NCBI RefSeq assembly: GCF_013415325.1
Contig: NZ_JACBYE010000004.1
Span: forward strand, 101,860-165,859
Source: Sanguibacter inulinus
GTDB taxonomy: Bacteria > Actinomycetota > Actinomycetes > Actinomycetales > Cellulomonadaceae
Length of the DNA stretch: 64,000 bases
Direction: 5' to 3'
Position 1 is the stretch's first letter, and the number at the start of each line of letters is the position of its first letter. The notes under the pieces are model-generated. The model was not told the origin of the DNA and did no database searches. It saw nothing but the letters and a program-made list of their open reading frames with translations. Shown one piece after another: positions 54,025-61,879 of this stretch. A program made the translations under genes and the position numbers.

Positions 54025-54411
54025 ATGGGTCAGATCATCGTGCACGGCAGGCGCTCGCAGTGGCGCGACCAGCGTCAAGAGCTCTCCGACGCCCTGCACG
54101 CCGCGCTCGTCGACGCCTGGCAGTACCCGCCCGAGAAGAAGTTCCAGCGTTTCGTCTGGCTCGACGACGACGACCTCGTCGCCCCGCAGCGCGGCCCCCG
54201 GTACCTCGTCGTCCAGGTGGTCGCCTTCACCGGACGCAGCCGTGAAGCCCGGCGAGAGCTGATCCGGCAGATGTACGAGCGCGTCTGCGGTCCGCTCGAC
54301 CTGCCCGTCGACGACCTCGAGATCGTCGTCATCGAGAGCCCCCGCGAGAGCTGGGGCATCCGCGGGGTCAGCGGCGACGAGCTAACGCTGGGGTACACGG
54401 TCGAGGTGTGA
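54025..54411 (+). CDS. Tautomerase-family protein lacking the N-terminal proline
   Basis: A 128-residue protein whose KKFQRFVWLDDDDLVAP and RSREARRELIRQMYERVCGPLDLPVDDLEIVVIESPRESWGIRG segments fit the longer Tautomerase_2/4-oxalocrotonate tautomerase-like fold. These enzymes normally expose a catalytic Pro as residue 1 after methionine removal; here residue 2 is Gly, so the usual chemistry is not expected. No other in-frame start offers Met-Pro. The gene is just upstream of rnpB. Confidence 0.7.
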   Translation: MGQIIVHGRRSQWRDQRQELSDALHAALVDAWQYPPEKKFQRFVWLDDDDLVAPQRGPRYLVVQVVAFTGRSREARRELIRQMYERVCGPLDLPVDDLEIVVIESPRESWGIRGVSGDELTLGYTVEV

Positions 54412-54471
54412 GCCTCGGCGGGGGACGAGCTCGGGAGCCGGGAGGTGCGGCCCCGACCACTCCGGGTCGCG

Positions 54472-54477
54472 TACCCT
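54472..54477 (+). promoter_or_regulatory. Probable -10 element of rnpB
   Basis: TACCCT at 54472-54477 lies seven bases before the first base of the RNase P helix P1, the expected distance from a -10 to a transcription start. A matching -35 could not be identified. Confidence 0.45.
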
Positions 54478-54483
54478 TGGGGA

Positions 54484-54872
54484 CGCGGATGAGTTGGCCA
54501 GACGACCGCGTCAGGGCTCCGGCCCTGCCGAGGAACGTCCGGGCTCCACAGAGCGAGGTGGTGGGTAACGCCCACCCGGGGTGACCCGCGGGACAGTGCC
54601 ACAGAGAACAGACCGCCACAGACGTCCGCGTCTGGGGTAAGGGTGAAACGGTGGTGTAAGAGACCACCAGCGCGCCAGGTGACTGGCGCGGCTAGGTAAA
54701 CCCCACCTGGAGCAAGGTCAGACAGGGTGTGTTCGAGGGCTGCTCGCCCGAGCACCCGGGTAGACCGCTAGAGGCGTGCGGCAACGTACGTCGTAGATGG
54801 ATGGTCGTCACCCGCGTGCGGGCAACTGCGCGCGGGACACAGAACCCGGCGTACCGGCCAGCTCATCCGCAT
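54484..54872 (+). ncRNA. rnpB: RNase P RNA, bacterial class A
   Basis: The ends GCGGATGAGTTGGCC (54485-54499) and GGCCAGCTCATCCGC (54856-54870) pair to form helix P1. The conserved block GAGGAACGTCCGGGCTCCAC lies at 54530-54549, followed by the universally conserved ACAGAGAACAGACCGCC-type segment near 54600, GGGTGAAACGGTGGTGTAAGAG near 54642, and GTAAACCCCACC near 54695. This is the catalytic RNA that matures tRNA 5' ends. Boundaries are good to a few bases. Confidence 0.95.
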
Positions 54873-55004
54873 ATCAGGTCGCTGACCTGCGAAAACGCTC
54901 GCCCCGCGGCCTCTTCGGGGGCTGCCGGGGGTCGGGTTGTTACTACAGAATCCTGCGGCTTTCGGCAGGCCGCTAGATCTTTGAGCCCCCAGGGAGCCCC
55001 CAGG

Positions 55005-55256
55005 ATGCAGCCCCCGCAGATGCCCGCTCGCCGGACGGCAGAAGGAGTCGTTGCGGCTGCCAGGGCGATGGACCAGGCTCGAGCCGAAGGACTCCCCGAC
55101 CGGCTCCTCCTCGTGATGCTAGCCGCCCGCTCCGCATGGTGGGGCGACGCCGAGTGGCCCCCGCACGCCCAGCTCGTCGAGGTGCTTATGGACCAGCGGT
55201 CCCGCATTATCGACGAGGTCGTGTTCGCGGCCATCAAGAAGCGCGTGCGGCCCTGA
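55005..55256 (+). CDS. Small phage protein of unknown function
   Basis: An 83-residue protein, the first gene after rnpB. It is helical with LLLVMLAARSAWWGDAEWPPHAQLVEVLMDQ and a basic tail. No function recognised. The start ATG 55005 follows a C-rich, CAGGG-containing region; the frame is open upstream into rnpB, which is not coding. Confidence 0.55.
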   Translation: MQPPQMPARRTAEGVVAAARAMDQARAEGLPDRLLLVMLAARSAWWGDAEWPPHAQLVEVLMDQRSRIIDEVVFAAIKKRVRP

Positions 55257-55321
55257 CCGAGTTATCCACAGATCACGGCCGCCTCTAGCTCCAGCGCAAT
55301 GTGCTGCGCGATGGTGGGGGC

Positions 55322-55639
55322 ATGGACACCCGACTCGCGGCAAACCCGCTCCTGCCCGACATCACCACGACGCTCGACCGACTCACTGCCTCCCGAGCGG
55401 GGCTTGCGCCGATCAGCGACGTCCTGCTGGTCGAGGCCGGCTGGACGCCCCACGACAGCAGCCGAGCGGCTGAGGTCGCCGACCTCTGGCACCTCACGCT
55501 CGGGGCGGACTCTACCTGCGGGCTCCTACGGACTGGCAGCGGCTCCTGGCTGCTGTCCGACCCCGTGCCCTCGATAGCCGCCGCCTACTGGCTCATGCAC
55601 GAGCCGGAGCTGTGGTGGGCTGAGCTGGTCGCGCCCTGA
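55322..55639 (+). CDS. Small phage protein of unknown function
   Basis: A 105-residue protein without signal or membrane segments. TLDRLTASRAGLAPISDVLLVEAGWTPHDSSRAAEVADLWHLTLG resembles a helical DNA-interacting or regulatory protein, but no family was recognised. ATG 55322 is chosen over the GTG/TTG-like start 21 bases upstream. It follows the previous small gene in the same direction with a 65-bp gap. Confidence 0.5.
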   Translation: MDTRLAANPLLPDITTTLDRLTASRAGLAPISDVLLVEAGWTPHDSSRAAEVADLWHLTLGADSTCGLLRTGSGSWLLSDPVPSIAAAYWLMHEPELWWAELVAP

Positions 55640-55792
55640 TCGGAGCGCTGGTGGCGAGGAACTCAGCTGCGACGAGGTCCTGTCCGCCACCGGGAAGCGC
55701 GTGCGGGACCGAAGTCTGAGGACTGTCGGTCGACACCGCTACCGTGTGAGAGAGCTCATGCGCATTGGGCGCGACTGTCGAAGGGGATAGCT

Positions 55793-56080
55793 ATGACGTC
55801 TGTTGAGACCGACTACCGAGACTTCACGTGCCCGGCCTGTTCCCGTGTAGGGACCGCGAAGGTGCGGTCGTTCTCCTTGGGGGGCAGGCCGGCGCACAAG
55901 GTAGAGGTGACCGCACACGACGAGTGTGACGTGCCAATCCGCCGGGTGCGGCTCGCGCTTGGTGTGTGCCCGGAGTGCTCACGGACACTGCGGACCCGTG
56001 CGATGCCTGGAGAGGCTTCGCTCGCCGGAGACGTGCCGACCGGACTCTGGTGCGATGACTGCCGGGCATACAAGGACTAG
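55793..56080 (+). CDS. Small protein with three CxxC pairs
   Basis: A 95-residue protein with CPAC near residue 13, CPEC near 59 and CDDC near 87, spaced as a zinc-ribbon-like metal protein. No enzyme motif. GGGGATAGCT precedes the ATG at about eight bases. It is the last plus-strand gene before the phage's minus-strand block. Confidence 0.6.
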   Translation: MTSVETDYRDFTCPACSRVGTAKVRSFSLGGRPAHKVEVTAHDECDVPIRRVRLALGVCPECSRTLRTRAMPGEASLAGDVPTGLWCDDCRAYKD

Positions 56081-56133
56081 GACGACGGTCGGAGGCGCCC
56101 AGCGCCGTGACCTGAGTGTCACGACTGCGATCG

Positions 56134-56688
56134 TCAGAGACCGGCAGCAACGCGGTCGGCGATCGCGTGCAGTTCGTCGACGGTTCCGTCGTTGAGGACC
56201 AGGTCGTCGAACCGGTAGCGGTCGAGGGCGCTCTCGGAGGGGTGCGGGTCACCGTCGTCAGGGAACGCAGGCCTGTTCACGCGGAGGACCTGTCCGCCGG
56301 CGTCCCGGATCGCGTCGGCCTCGTTCGGGAAGCGGCAGTCGGTGAAGACGACCCGGCCCCCGAGCGCGCGGGCGTAGCGCATCGCTGTGTCGACCCAAAT
56401 ACTGTCCCCGAGGATGCCGCGGCCAGCCTCCGTGCCGAGCCGCTGGAGCGTGCGGCGCACCTCGGGGTTGGCCTTTGCCTCCTCCCACCCGAAGGTCTCC
56501 ACGAGGGCGGAGAGGCGCCAGCCCTCGGAGATGATCGGGTCCAAGGCGAGCGCCATCTCGCGCATGGGGTCGGCGAACGCGACGCGCGTGAAGCCGTGGC
56601 GCTCGACGAGGCAGGCTGCGAACGTGTCCTTGCCGTGGCGAGCCTTCCCGCTGACGCCGATCAAGAGGTGATTGATGTGCTCTTGCAT
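56134..56688 (-). CDS. Phage deoxynucleoside monophosphate kinase
   Basis: A 184-residue P-loop kinase. Walker A reads GVSGKARHGKDT near residues 11-22, a GxxxxGK form with insertion typical of phage dNMP kinases, and the lid region contains GGRVVFTDCRFPNEADAI. It should phosphorylate dNMPs to feed phage DNA synthesis. GGAGGAG lies six bases before the ATG at 56688, which decides the start. Its start overlaps the endonuclease VII gene by 28 bases. Confidence 0.8.
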   Translation of the reverse strand: MQEHINHLLIGVSGKARHGKDTFAACLVERHGFTRVAFADPMREMALALDPIISEGWRLSALVETFGWEEAKANPEVRRTLQRLGTEAGRGILGDSIWVDTAMRYARALGGRVVFTDCRFPNEADAIRDAGGQVLRVNRPAFPDDGDPHPSESALDRYRFDDLVLNDGTVDELHAIADRVAAGL

Positions 56689-57224
56689 GCCCACTCCTCC
56701 ACGTATGTGGCGGCACTTCGGATGGTTTTCGGGTCGTGCGCGAGCAACCCGATCGCGACGTTGCACCGCTGGCACAGGAGGGCTCGGGTCTGGCCGGTCT
56801 CGTGACAGTGGTCGACGGCCAGCGGCTTGGTGGTGGCGGTAGCGGGATCAACCACGGTCTCGGGCTTCCGGCAGATCGCACATGCTCCCTGCTGCTCCTC
56901 GAGCATTTGGTCATAGAGCTCCGGAGTGAGCCCGTAGCGCCGAAGGCTCGAGCGCCGCTCGCTCTCCCGCACACGCTCGGGGTGCCGAGCGCGGTAGCGG
57001 GCGACGTAGACGCGTCTTATCGCCGGGTCCACGGGGTTCGCTGTCTGGCTCGCAGCCTTGGTTGTGACCCGGCATGTCTTGCACTGTCGCCCTCGGCCGT
57101 CGGGCTGGTCAGCAGCCCGGTCGAACTCGACTGGAACCTTGTCTGACCTGCACTTCGAGCACCGCTTCAGGCCCGCCGGCACGGGAGGCTCGAGCGCTCG
57201 CTGGGCTGCGGTCAGACGAGGCAT
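56661..57224 (-). CDS. Recombination endonuclease VII (HNH-type)
   Basis: A 187-residue endonuclease VII-like protein. N-terminal CSKC and CKTC pairs (22-25, 48-51) form a zinc knuckle; the catalytic part YGLTPELYDQMLEEQQGACAICRKPE, LAVDHCHETGQTRALLCQRCNVAIGLLAHDP contains the second zinc pair and the DHxH/N active site. Such enzymes resolve branched phage DNA before packaging. It overlaps the dNMP kinase. Confidence 0.85.
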   Translation of the reverse strand: MPRLTAAQRALEPPVPAGLKRCSKCRSDKVPVEFDRAADQPDGRGRQCKTCRVTTKAASQTANPVDPAIRRVYVARYRARHPERVRESERRSSLRRYGLTPELYDQMLEEQQGACAICRKPETVVDPATATTKPLAVDHCHETGQTRALLCQRCNVAIGLLAHDPKTIRSAATYVEEWACKSTSITS

Positions 57225-57265
57225 TGGGGCGCTTCTCTCATGTGCTCATCGTCGGCCTGGGGGTG

Positions 57266-58474
57266 TCAGAAAACCGACGCGTGTGACCACCGGCGTCCGG
57301 CCTTGCCGCCGATGAGCAACCCGAGCATCCCGGGCGGCGACCAGACGCCGTACTGGTTGAGCATGTACTCGCTCGACCGCTCCGCTTCGAGGGCCGGGCA
57401 GCCGAAGACGGTGCGGCCCTCGAACTCGTTGCTGTAGGCGTGGTGATAGTGAGCGAAGAACCACAGGGGCGTCATACCGAGGGTGTCAGTTCGCCCGAGG
57501 ATCTGGCGCTCGATCGCGGCGCGCGTGCGGGTCTCCGACGAGGTGCCGCGGCCCTTCTCGATGTACCCGTGGGAGAAGTAGCACTCGACGCCGGAGAGAC
57601 GCACGACGACCGCGGGGTCACCGCCACCGATCGTCCAGGCGACCTTCGGGCCGCCGTGGGGCTCGAGCTCGGCGAAGAGCTTCGCGACCTGCCTGGCGAC
57701 GTGCGTGGAGGTGTTGTCGCCCTGGGACGTGACGGGCTCCTTGGAGCCGTTGCGCGTCCACTCGCCGTGGTTGCTGATGACCGACGACGCGGAGATCGGC
57801 AGACCGAGCGTGGCGACCTCTTTGATCGTCCAGACCCGCAGGTCGAAGTCGAGCTCGATCTGCGCAGACTGGTTGAGTTCGATCGTGTGGGCCTGGTTCC
57901 CGTAGTTGTTCGCCACACCTTCGGTCTCGTCGCCCTGCCAGGCGACGTGCACGCCGCTGACCTTGACGCCCGAGGCGATCAGCCGGCGGATCTCCACGAG
58001 GTGCCCAAGGACGCCGCGTCGCCAGTTCGCGACGGCCTCCTCGGTACCCTTCTTCCCGAGCTGAGGATCAGCGACCAGCATCAGGTACGTCCCGCCCACG
58101 CTGACCTTCCGGGCTGCTGTGGGCGCGGTGCGTTGGAGAGCGCGTCGCCACCGCTCGATGGACGCCGCGGGGATCATCTCCTTGTCGACCCGGCGGAACC
58201 TGGCCGAGTAGGCGTAGAGCTGGACGCCGTCACGGGAACCGTCGTCGGTCCGCTTCGACTGCTGCCACGTGGACATGCGCACGGTCTCGTCGACGACCTC
58301 GAACTTCGTGGCGTCGAGGTTGAACAGCGCGAAGACCGCGGTCCAGTCGTCGCTGATCGGGGACGTGACCACGACGTTGTTGATGGTCGCACCGTCAGGG
58401 GTGACGTCGACCGACCCCTTATCGCGGCCAGACGCGCGGTCTTCTTCGCCGGCGAGGGCGTCAGCGAGCGTCAC
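57266..58474 (-). CDS. Phage calcineurin-like metallophosphoesterase
   Basis: A 402-residue protein with the metallophosphoesterase signature in order: VADPQLGK near 135, QGDETEG near 180, SNHGEW near 234, YFSHGYIEKG near 303 and AHYHHAYSNEFEG near 342. These give metal ligands D, D, N/H, H and H-x-H. The N-terminal 120 residues are not recognised. Such enzymes in actinophages are thought to act as nucleases or phosphatases in DNA metabolism. It overlaps the HTH gene upstream. Confidence 0.8.
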   Translation of the reverse strand: MTLADALAGEEDRASGRDKGSVDVTPDGATINNVVVTSPISDDWTAVFALFNLDATKFEVVDETVRMSTWQQSKRTDDGSRDGVQLYAYSARFRRVDKEMIPAASIERWRRALQRTAPTAARKVSVGGTYLMLVADPQLGKKGTEEAVANWRRGVLGHLVEIRRLIASGVKVSGVHVAWQGDETEGVANNYGNQAHTIELNQSAQIELDFDLRVWTIKEVATLGLPISASSVISNHGEWTRNGSKEPVTSQGDNTSTHVARQVAKLFAELEPHGGPKVAWTIGGGDPAVVVRLSGVECYFSHGYIEKGRGTSSETRTRAAIERQILGRTDTLGMTPLWFFAHYHHAYSNEFEGRTVFGCPALEAERSSEYMLNQYGVWSPPGMLGLLIGGKAGRRWSHASVF

Positions 58475-58700
58475 AGCGGCACTCTCCTCGACGGTGTCGA
58501 GCGATCGTCGAGGACGCGAAGCGGTGCCCCTCGGACGTCAGCGCGCGGGCGATCGCAGCGTGCTCCATGGGCGACGCCAGTGCCGACCGCAGCTCGGCGG
58601 CGTCGTCTGCGGAGAGCGTCTCGAGGAGCAGGGCAACTGAGCATCGCCCGCCACGCTGCACGGGTGCGGCTTCGCGGCTGAGCGCCGCGGCGAGGCTCAC
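58461..58700 (-). CDS. Small phage helix-turn-helix protein
   Basis: A 79-residue protein. The C-terminal part AAIARALTSEGHRFASSTIARHRRGECRC is a helix-turn-helix with a basic recognition helix, the form found in small phage DNA-binding proteins next to endonucleases and terminases. Its start overlaps the membrane protein's stop by four bases, and its end overlaps the metallophosphoesterase by 14. Confidence 0.65.
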   Translation of the reverse strand: MSLAAALSREAAPVQRGGRCSVALLLETLSADDAAELRSALASPMEHAAIARALTSEGHRFASSTIARHRRGECRCDAR

Positions 58701-59119
58701 GCCTGACCCGCGTCGACGATGACGTCCTCGTTGACGATGAGCACCGCGACGGGCGTCCCGTCGGCCGCGATCGACCCCGGGCCAGCCACGGGCCCGTCGG
58801 GACTCTTCACGGCCACGGCATCGTAGGCAGGCACCTGAGCGGACCCGAGCACGAGACGCGTGACCCAGTCGGTCAGGTGCGGCTCAGCCCAGCGAGCCAC
58901 GGCGTACCAGACGGCCGTCGCCGCGCCGGCGAGGACGAGCGGGTCGACAGCGGCGACCAGATCGACGACGGGCTGCCAGGTCACGTGGGTCAGCAGCCAG
59001 CTGGAGGCCGACCCCCACGCGACGGGGACGACGGTGCGCAGCCACGCCGGTGCGATGACGGACAGGCGCGTCCATGCCTGCGTGGTGAGGTCGGCGAGGA
59101 ACTCGCGGAGGTGCTTCAT
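58697..59119 (-). CDS. Phage membrane protein (holin candidate)
   Basis: A 140-residue protein. After an amphipathic start, AWLRTVVPVAWGSASSWLL and LVAAVDPLVLAGAATAVWYAVARWA form two membrane segments, followed by a soluble C-terminal 60 residues. It is one of three small membrane proteins near the endolysin, so it may be a holin or spanin-like component. ATG 59119 is preferred over 59128 because GGAG is better spaced. Confidence 0.55.
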   Translation of the reverse strand: MKHLREFLADLTTQAWTRLSVIAPAWLRTVVPVAWGSASSWLLTHVTWQPVVDLVAAVDPLVLAGAATAVWYAVARWAEPHLTDWVTRLVLGSAQVPAYDAVAVKSPDGPVAGPGSIAADGTPVAVLIVNEDVIVDAGQA

Positions 59120-59124
59120 GGCGG

Positions 59125-59253
59125 TCATGCTCCGATCAGGTGTGCCACGGCCCGCACGGGTGCGAGCGCGATGTAGGTGATCAGGACCAGCAGCAGCCAC
59201 GCGAGCCCGCACGACACGATGGCGACCGCGAAGTACAGGCCCGCGCGGCGCAT
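59125..59253 (-). CDS. Very small phage membrane protein, 42 residues
   Basis: A 42-residue protein with one or two membrane segments (FAVAIVSCGLAWLLLVLITYIAL) after a basic start. Its ATG overlaps the endolysin stop by one base (TGATG), so it is translationally coupled. Size and position suit a holin or lysis regulator. Confidence 0.6.
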   Translation of the reverse strand: MRRAGLYFAVAIVSCGLAWLLLVLITYIALAPVRAVAHLIGA

Positions 59254-60131
59254 CAGAAGGTCCCGGCGTTCAGGCGACGCTGGAGGGCCTCGATCGCCGC
59301 GGAGGGGGCGTCGAGCACTCCATCGGGCGTGGTGCCCAGGTAGCGCTGCAGGGCTACCTGCGTGCGCGTCTTGATCGTGCGTCCGTGGGTGTTCGGGTAG
59401 AGGCCCTGTCCGTCGACCTTGCCGAGCTCGTGCCCCTTGCTCAGGAGGTAGAGCTGCAGCTCGGCGACGAGCTGCGAGCCGTCGGGGCCGGTGGAGATGA
59501 TGCCGTCCACGGTCGTGCCGAGAACGTGCTGCAGCTCGCTGATCGTGGCCGATCCGAGGAACCCGTCGAGGTCGAGCAGCGGACGGCCGGCGGGGTTCGT
59601 GGTCCGTGCGGGGGTGGGCTTGACCGGGGCCGGCACGGGCGGTGCGGCGGGCTTGGTGCCGCCACCGCTGGCGCCGGATGATCGTGCGAGCCGGTCGAGG
59701 CGGTCGAGGTCCCACTTCCCGGGGCAGGCTGTGGCCTTCCACGAGGAGTGGCGCACGAGGGGCAGGTCGCCGAACGCAGCCCGCAGTTCGCGGATGAGCT
59801 CGGCCGCGGTGGCATAGTCGCCGTCGGTCGCCTCGGGGCGGAGCTCGAGGCCCACCGAGGTGGCGTTCCCGGCGTCGCTGCCCGAGTGCCAGGCGGCGTC
59901 GCGTGGAGCAACGATGCACGCCACGCGTCCGTCCTCGACGATGTAGTGCGCCGAGCTCTTCCCGCCGGGCCGGCAGAGGTAGTCGACGACGCCAGCGAAG
60001 CGCTGGCCGTAGACACCCCAGTGGTGGATGGTGATGGACTTGATCACGCGTGGGCGGCCGAAGACCTTCTGGACGGCGCCGGCCGGGGTGAAGTTGCCGC
60101 TGTTGCGGTCGGTGATGGACTCGTAAGTCAC
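59253..60131 (-). CDS. Endolysin, N-acetylmuramoyl-L-alanine amidase with C-terminal binding repeats
   Basis: A 292-residue lysin. The amidase_2/PGRP domain (residues about 25-150) has zinc ligands in ITIHHWG (His36), VRHSSW and TACPGKW (Cys). A Pro/Ala linker (155-185) leads to two C-terminal halves, each with a peptidoglycan-binding-like YLxxxGTTxDGxxxxGTxxA unit (ELQHVLGTTVDGIISTGPDG and ALQRYLGTTPDGVLDAPSAA). It cuts the amide between muramic acid and the stem peptide at host lysis. The start is GTG 60131. Confidence 0.85.
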   Translation of the reverse strand: MTYESITDRNSGNFTPAGAVQKVFGRPRVIKSITIHHWGVYGQRFAGVVDYLCRPGGKSSAHYIVEDGRVACIVAPRDAAWHSGSDAGNATSVGLELRPEATDGDYATAAELIRELRAAFGDLPLVRHSSWKATACPGKWDLDRLDRLARSSGASGGGTKPAAPPVPAPVKPTPARTTNPAGRPLLDLDGFLGSATISELQHVLGTTVDGIISTGPDGSQLVAELQLYLLSKGHELGKVDGQGLYPNTHGRTIKTRTQVALQRYLGTTPDGVLDAPSAAIEALQRRLNAGTF

Positions 60132-60169
60132 GGGGTGCCTCCTGGCATCGTGGATCTTGGTGGGCGGGC

Positions 60170-60505
60170 TCAGAGCCCGGCGGGGCGCTGCGGCGGGGGC
60201 GGGGACTTCTGCTTCCAGATCCAGTCCTCGAGGATGTCGATGTGGTCTCCCTGCGCCCGGAGCAGGAGGGCCTTGGCGACGTTGCCGTCCTCGGCTGCCG
60301 ACAGGCGGTCCTCGACGCGCTCCAGTCGGTTCTCGAGGCGCTCGATGAGACGGTCCTGGGCTGTGGCGTGGGCGGTGTCTTCTGCGATGTCGGTGGCACG
60401 CACGCCGTTGCGCTGGTCATGGCGCACCTTGAGCAGGGTCGCGAGCCCGCCGCCGCCGATGACGCCGACGATGAGCGTGGCGATGGTCTGAAGGGCGGTC
60501 TCCAC
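60170..60505 (-). CDS. Phage membrane/coiled-coil protein (DUF2746-like)
   Basis: A 111-residue protein. A single N-terminal membrane helix (LQTIATLIVGVIGGGGLATLL) is followed by a charged coiled coil with heptads in RLIERLENRLERVEDRLSAAEDG, and a Pro-rich tail. Mycobacteriophage proteins of this type lie beside lysis genes and may be holins or regulators. The start is GTG 60505, two bases after the preceding stop. Confidence 0.6.
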   Translation of the reverse strand: METALQTIATLIVGVIGGGGLATLLKVRHDQRNGVRATDIAEDTAHATAQDRLIERLENRLERVEDRLSAAEDGNVAKALLLRAQGDHIDILEDWIWKQKSPPPPQRPAGL

Positions 60506-60507
60506 AC

Positions 60508-60930
60508 TCAGGCCTTCCTGGCGTGGTCGGCGCGGAGCTTGGCAGCGTGCGCGGAGAGCTCGGCGGCGCGGACGAGCAGCGCGAGGGTGAGCCCGGTGCA
60601 GACGGCAGCCTGAGTCTGGCGGGTCGCGGCCTCGGTGGCGACGAGCGACCAGACGGTGACGGCGTAGGCCGAGGTCCCTGCCGCGGCGAACCAGACCGCG
60701 ACCCATTCGAGACGGTAGGCGTCGCGGATCAGGCCGACGAGAGCGAGCCCTGCGCCTGCGATCGCGAGCACCGCCCACGAGTAGGTGATGCTGACGCCGA
60801 GCGCTCCAGCAATGGTCCGGGGTGTCCACAGGATCGCTGCCAGGCCTGCATAGGTCACGGCCGCGTAGACGAGGGCTCGCAGGATGCGCAGCGTGGTGCG
60901 CCAGCGCGGCGGGAGGTTGCGGTCAGGCAT
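60508..60930 (-). CDS. Phage four-helix membrane protein
   Basis: A 140-residue protein with four predicted membrane helices between residues 15 and 115 and basic termini. No family recognised. Its place between the tail genes and the lysis cassette suggests a holin or host-membrane factor. Confidence 0.6.
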   Translation of the reverse strand: MPDRNLPPRWRTTLRILRALVYAAVTYAGLAAILWTPRTIAGALGVSITYSWAVLAIAGAGLALVGLIRDAYRLEWVAVWFAAAGTSAYAVTVWSLVATEAATRQTQAAVCTGLTLALLVRAAELSAHAAKLRADHARKA

Positions 60931-61018
60931 GGGGTCCCCGGGGTGGGATCGTTCACCCTCGGGGTGTCCACGTGATGACCGTGGTGTCTCTTACGGGTCG
61001 ATCATCACTCGTGGGGTG

Positions 61019-61879
61019 TCACATGCCGGTCTGTCGCTGGCGCAGGGGCCAGGAGCCGGTCGCACCGCCGTTCTGGCGCTGCCGGAGTGGCCAACCGCCG
61101 GTGACGCCGGTCGCCCCCTGCCTCTGCCGTGTGTTCCACATTCCCCCTGGGTAGGTGACCCGGTTGGTCACCGTGACGGGGTAGATGCCGCCAGGGTTGA
61201 CCTCCACGAAAGGTGGATCGAAGATCGGCTCTCTCCATCGCGCCCGTCGGTTGCCGATGGTCGTGGGCAGTCCGTCCAGCTGTTCTTCGAAAGTCACTAG
61301 CCCGCGGCTGATGACGATCTGCACGGGCTCGAGCTCTCCCCGCCAGGTCACCTCGGGGAAGCCGATCACTTCCTCGCGGTCGTTCCGCGCGAACACGGGG
61401 AACCCGACGCCGGTCAGGTCTCTCAGATCTGCGCCCTCTACGTTCTTGGTGAGCTCGATGGTTCCGGCATCGCCCGGATCCTCCTCGGCCGTGTAGGTGA
61501 GGGTCACGGAGCTGATCTGGACGCGGTTGCGGGACCATGTCGACCGTTCCGAGAGGAGGCCGAGGTACCGCGGCTCCGGTGGGATCGGGCCGAAGTTGCC
61601 GACGGAGAACTGCGACCAGGCGGCGGTGTCGGGGAAGTTGAACTCAGCGTTGAGGACGGAGGGCGTGCCGCGGATCTCGCTGGGTGAGTTCATCAGCCAC
61701 GGGCTGCACGAGACGCGATCCAGACCGTCGGTCTGCTGGAGGTACATGTCTACGCGGATCGGATATGCCCACGCGATCGCGGGCAGCGTCGGTACGAGGA
61801 ACAGGAACCCCTCGTCCCAGAAGCGGTCGCCGGTCTGGGGGGCGCCGACGAACGGCATCGCGACGGTCTTGAACGCCAT
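61019..61879 (-). CDS. Phage virion-associated protein with repeated C-terminus
   Basis: A 286-residue protein, probably a tail or tail-tip component. The body has aromatic-rich beta-strand segments such as TLPAIAWAYPIRVDMYL and FVEVNPGGIYPVTVTNRV, and the C-terminal 40 residues repeat: the pattern RQRQ occurs three times at a spacing of about 15 residues, twice as WPLRQRQ. Its start overlaps the stop of the upstream tail gene by one base. No homologue was recognised. Confidence 0.65.
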   Translation of the reverse strand: MAFKTVAMPFVGAPQTGDRFWDEGFLFLVPTLPAIAWAYPIRVDMYLQQTDGLDRVSCSPWLMNSPSEIRGTPSVLNAEFNFPDTAAWSQFSVGNFGPIPPEPRYLGLLSERSTWSRNRVQISSVTLTYTAEEDPGDAGTIELTKNVEGADLRDLTGVGFPVFARNDREEVIGFPEVTWRGELEPVQIVISRGLVTFEEQLDGLPTTIGNRRARWREPIFDPPFVEVNPGGIYPVTVTNRVTYPGGMWNTRQRQGATGVTGGWPLRQRQNGGATGSWPLRQRQTGM

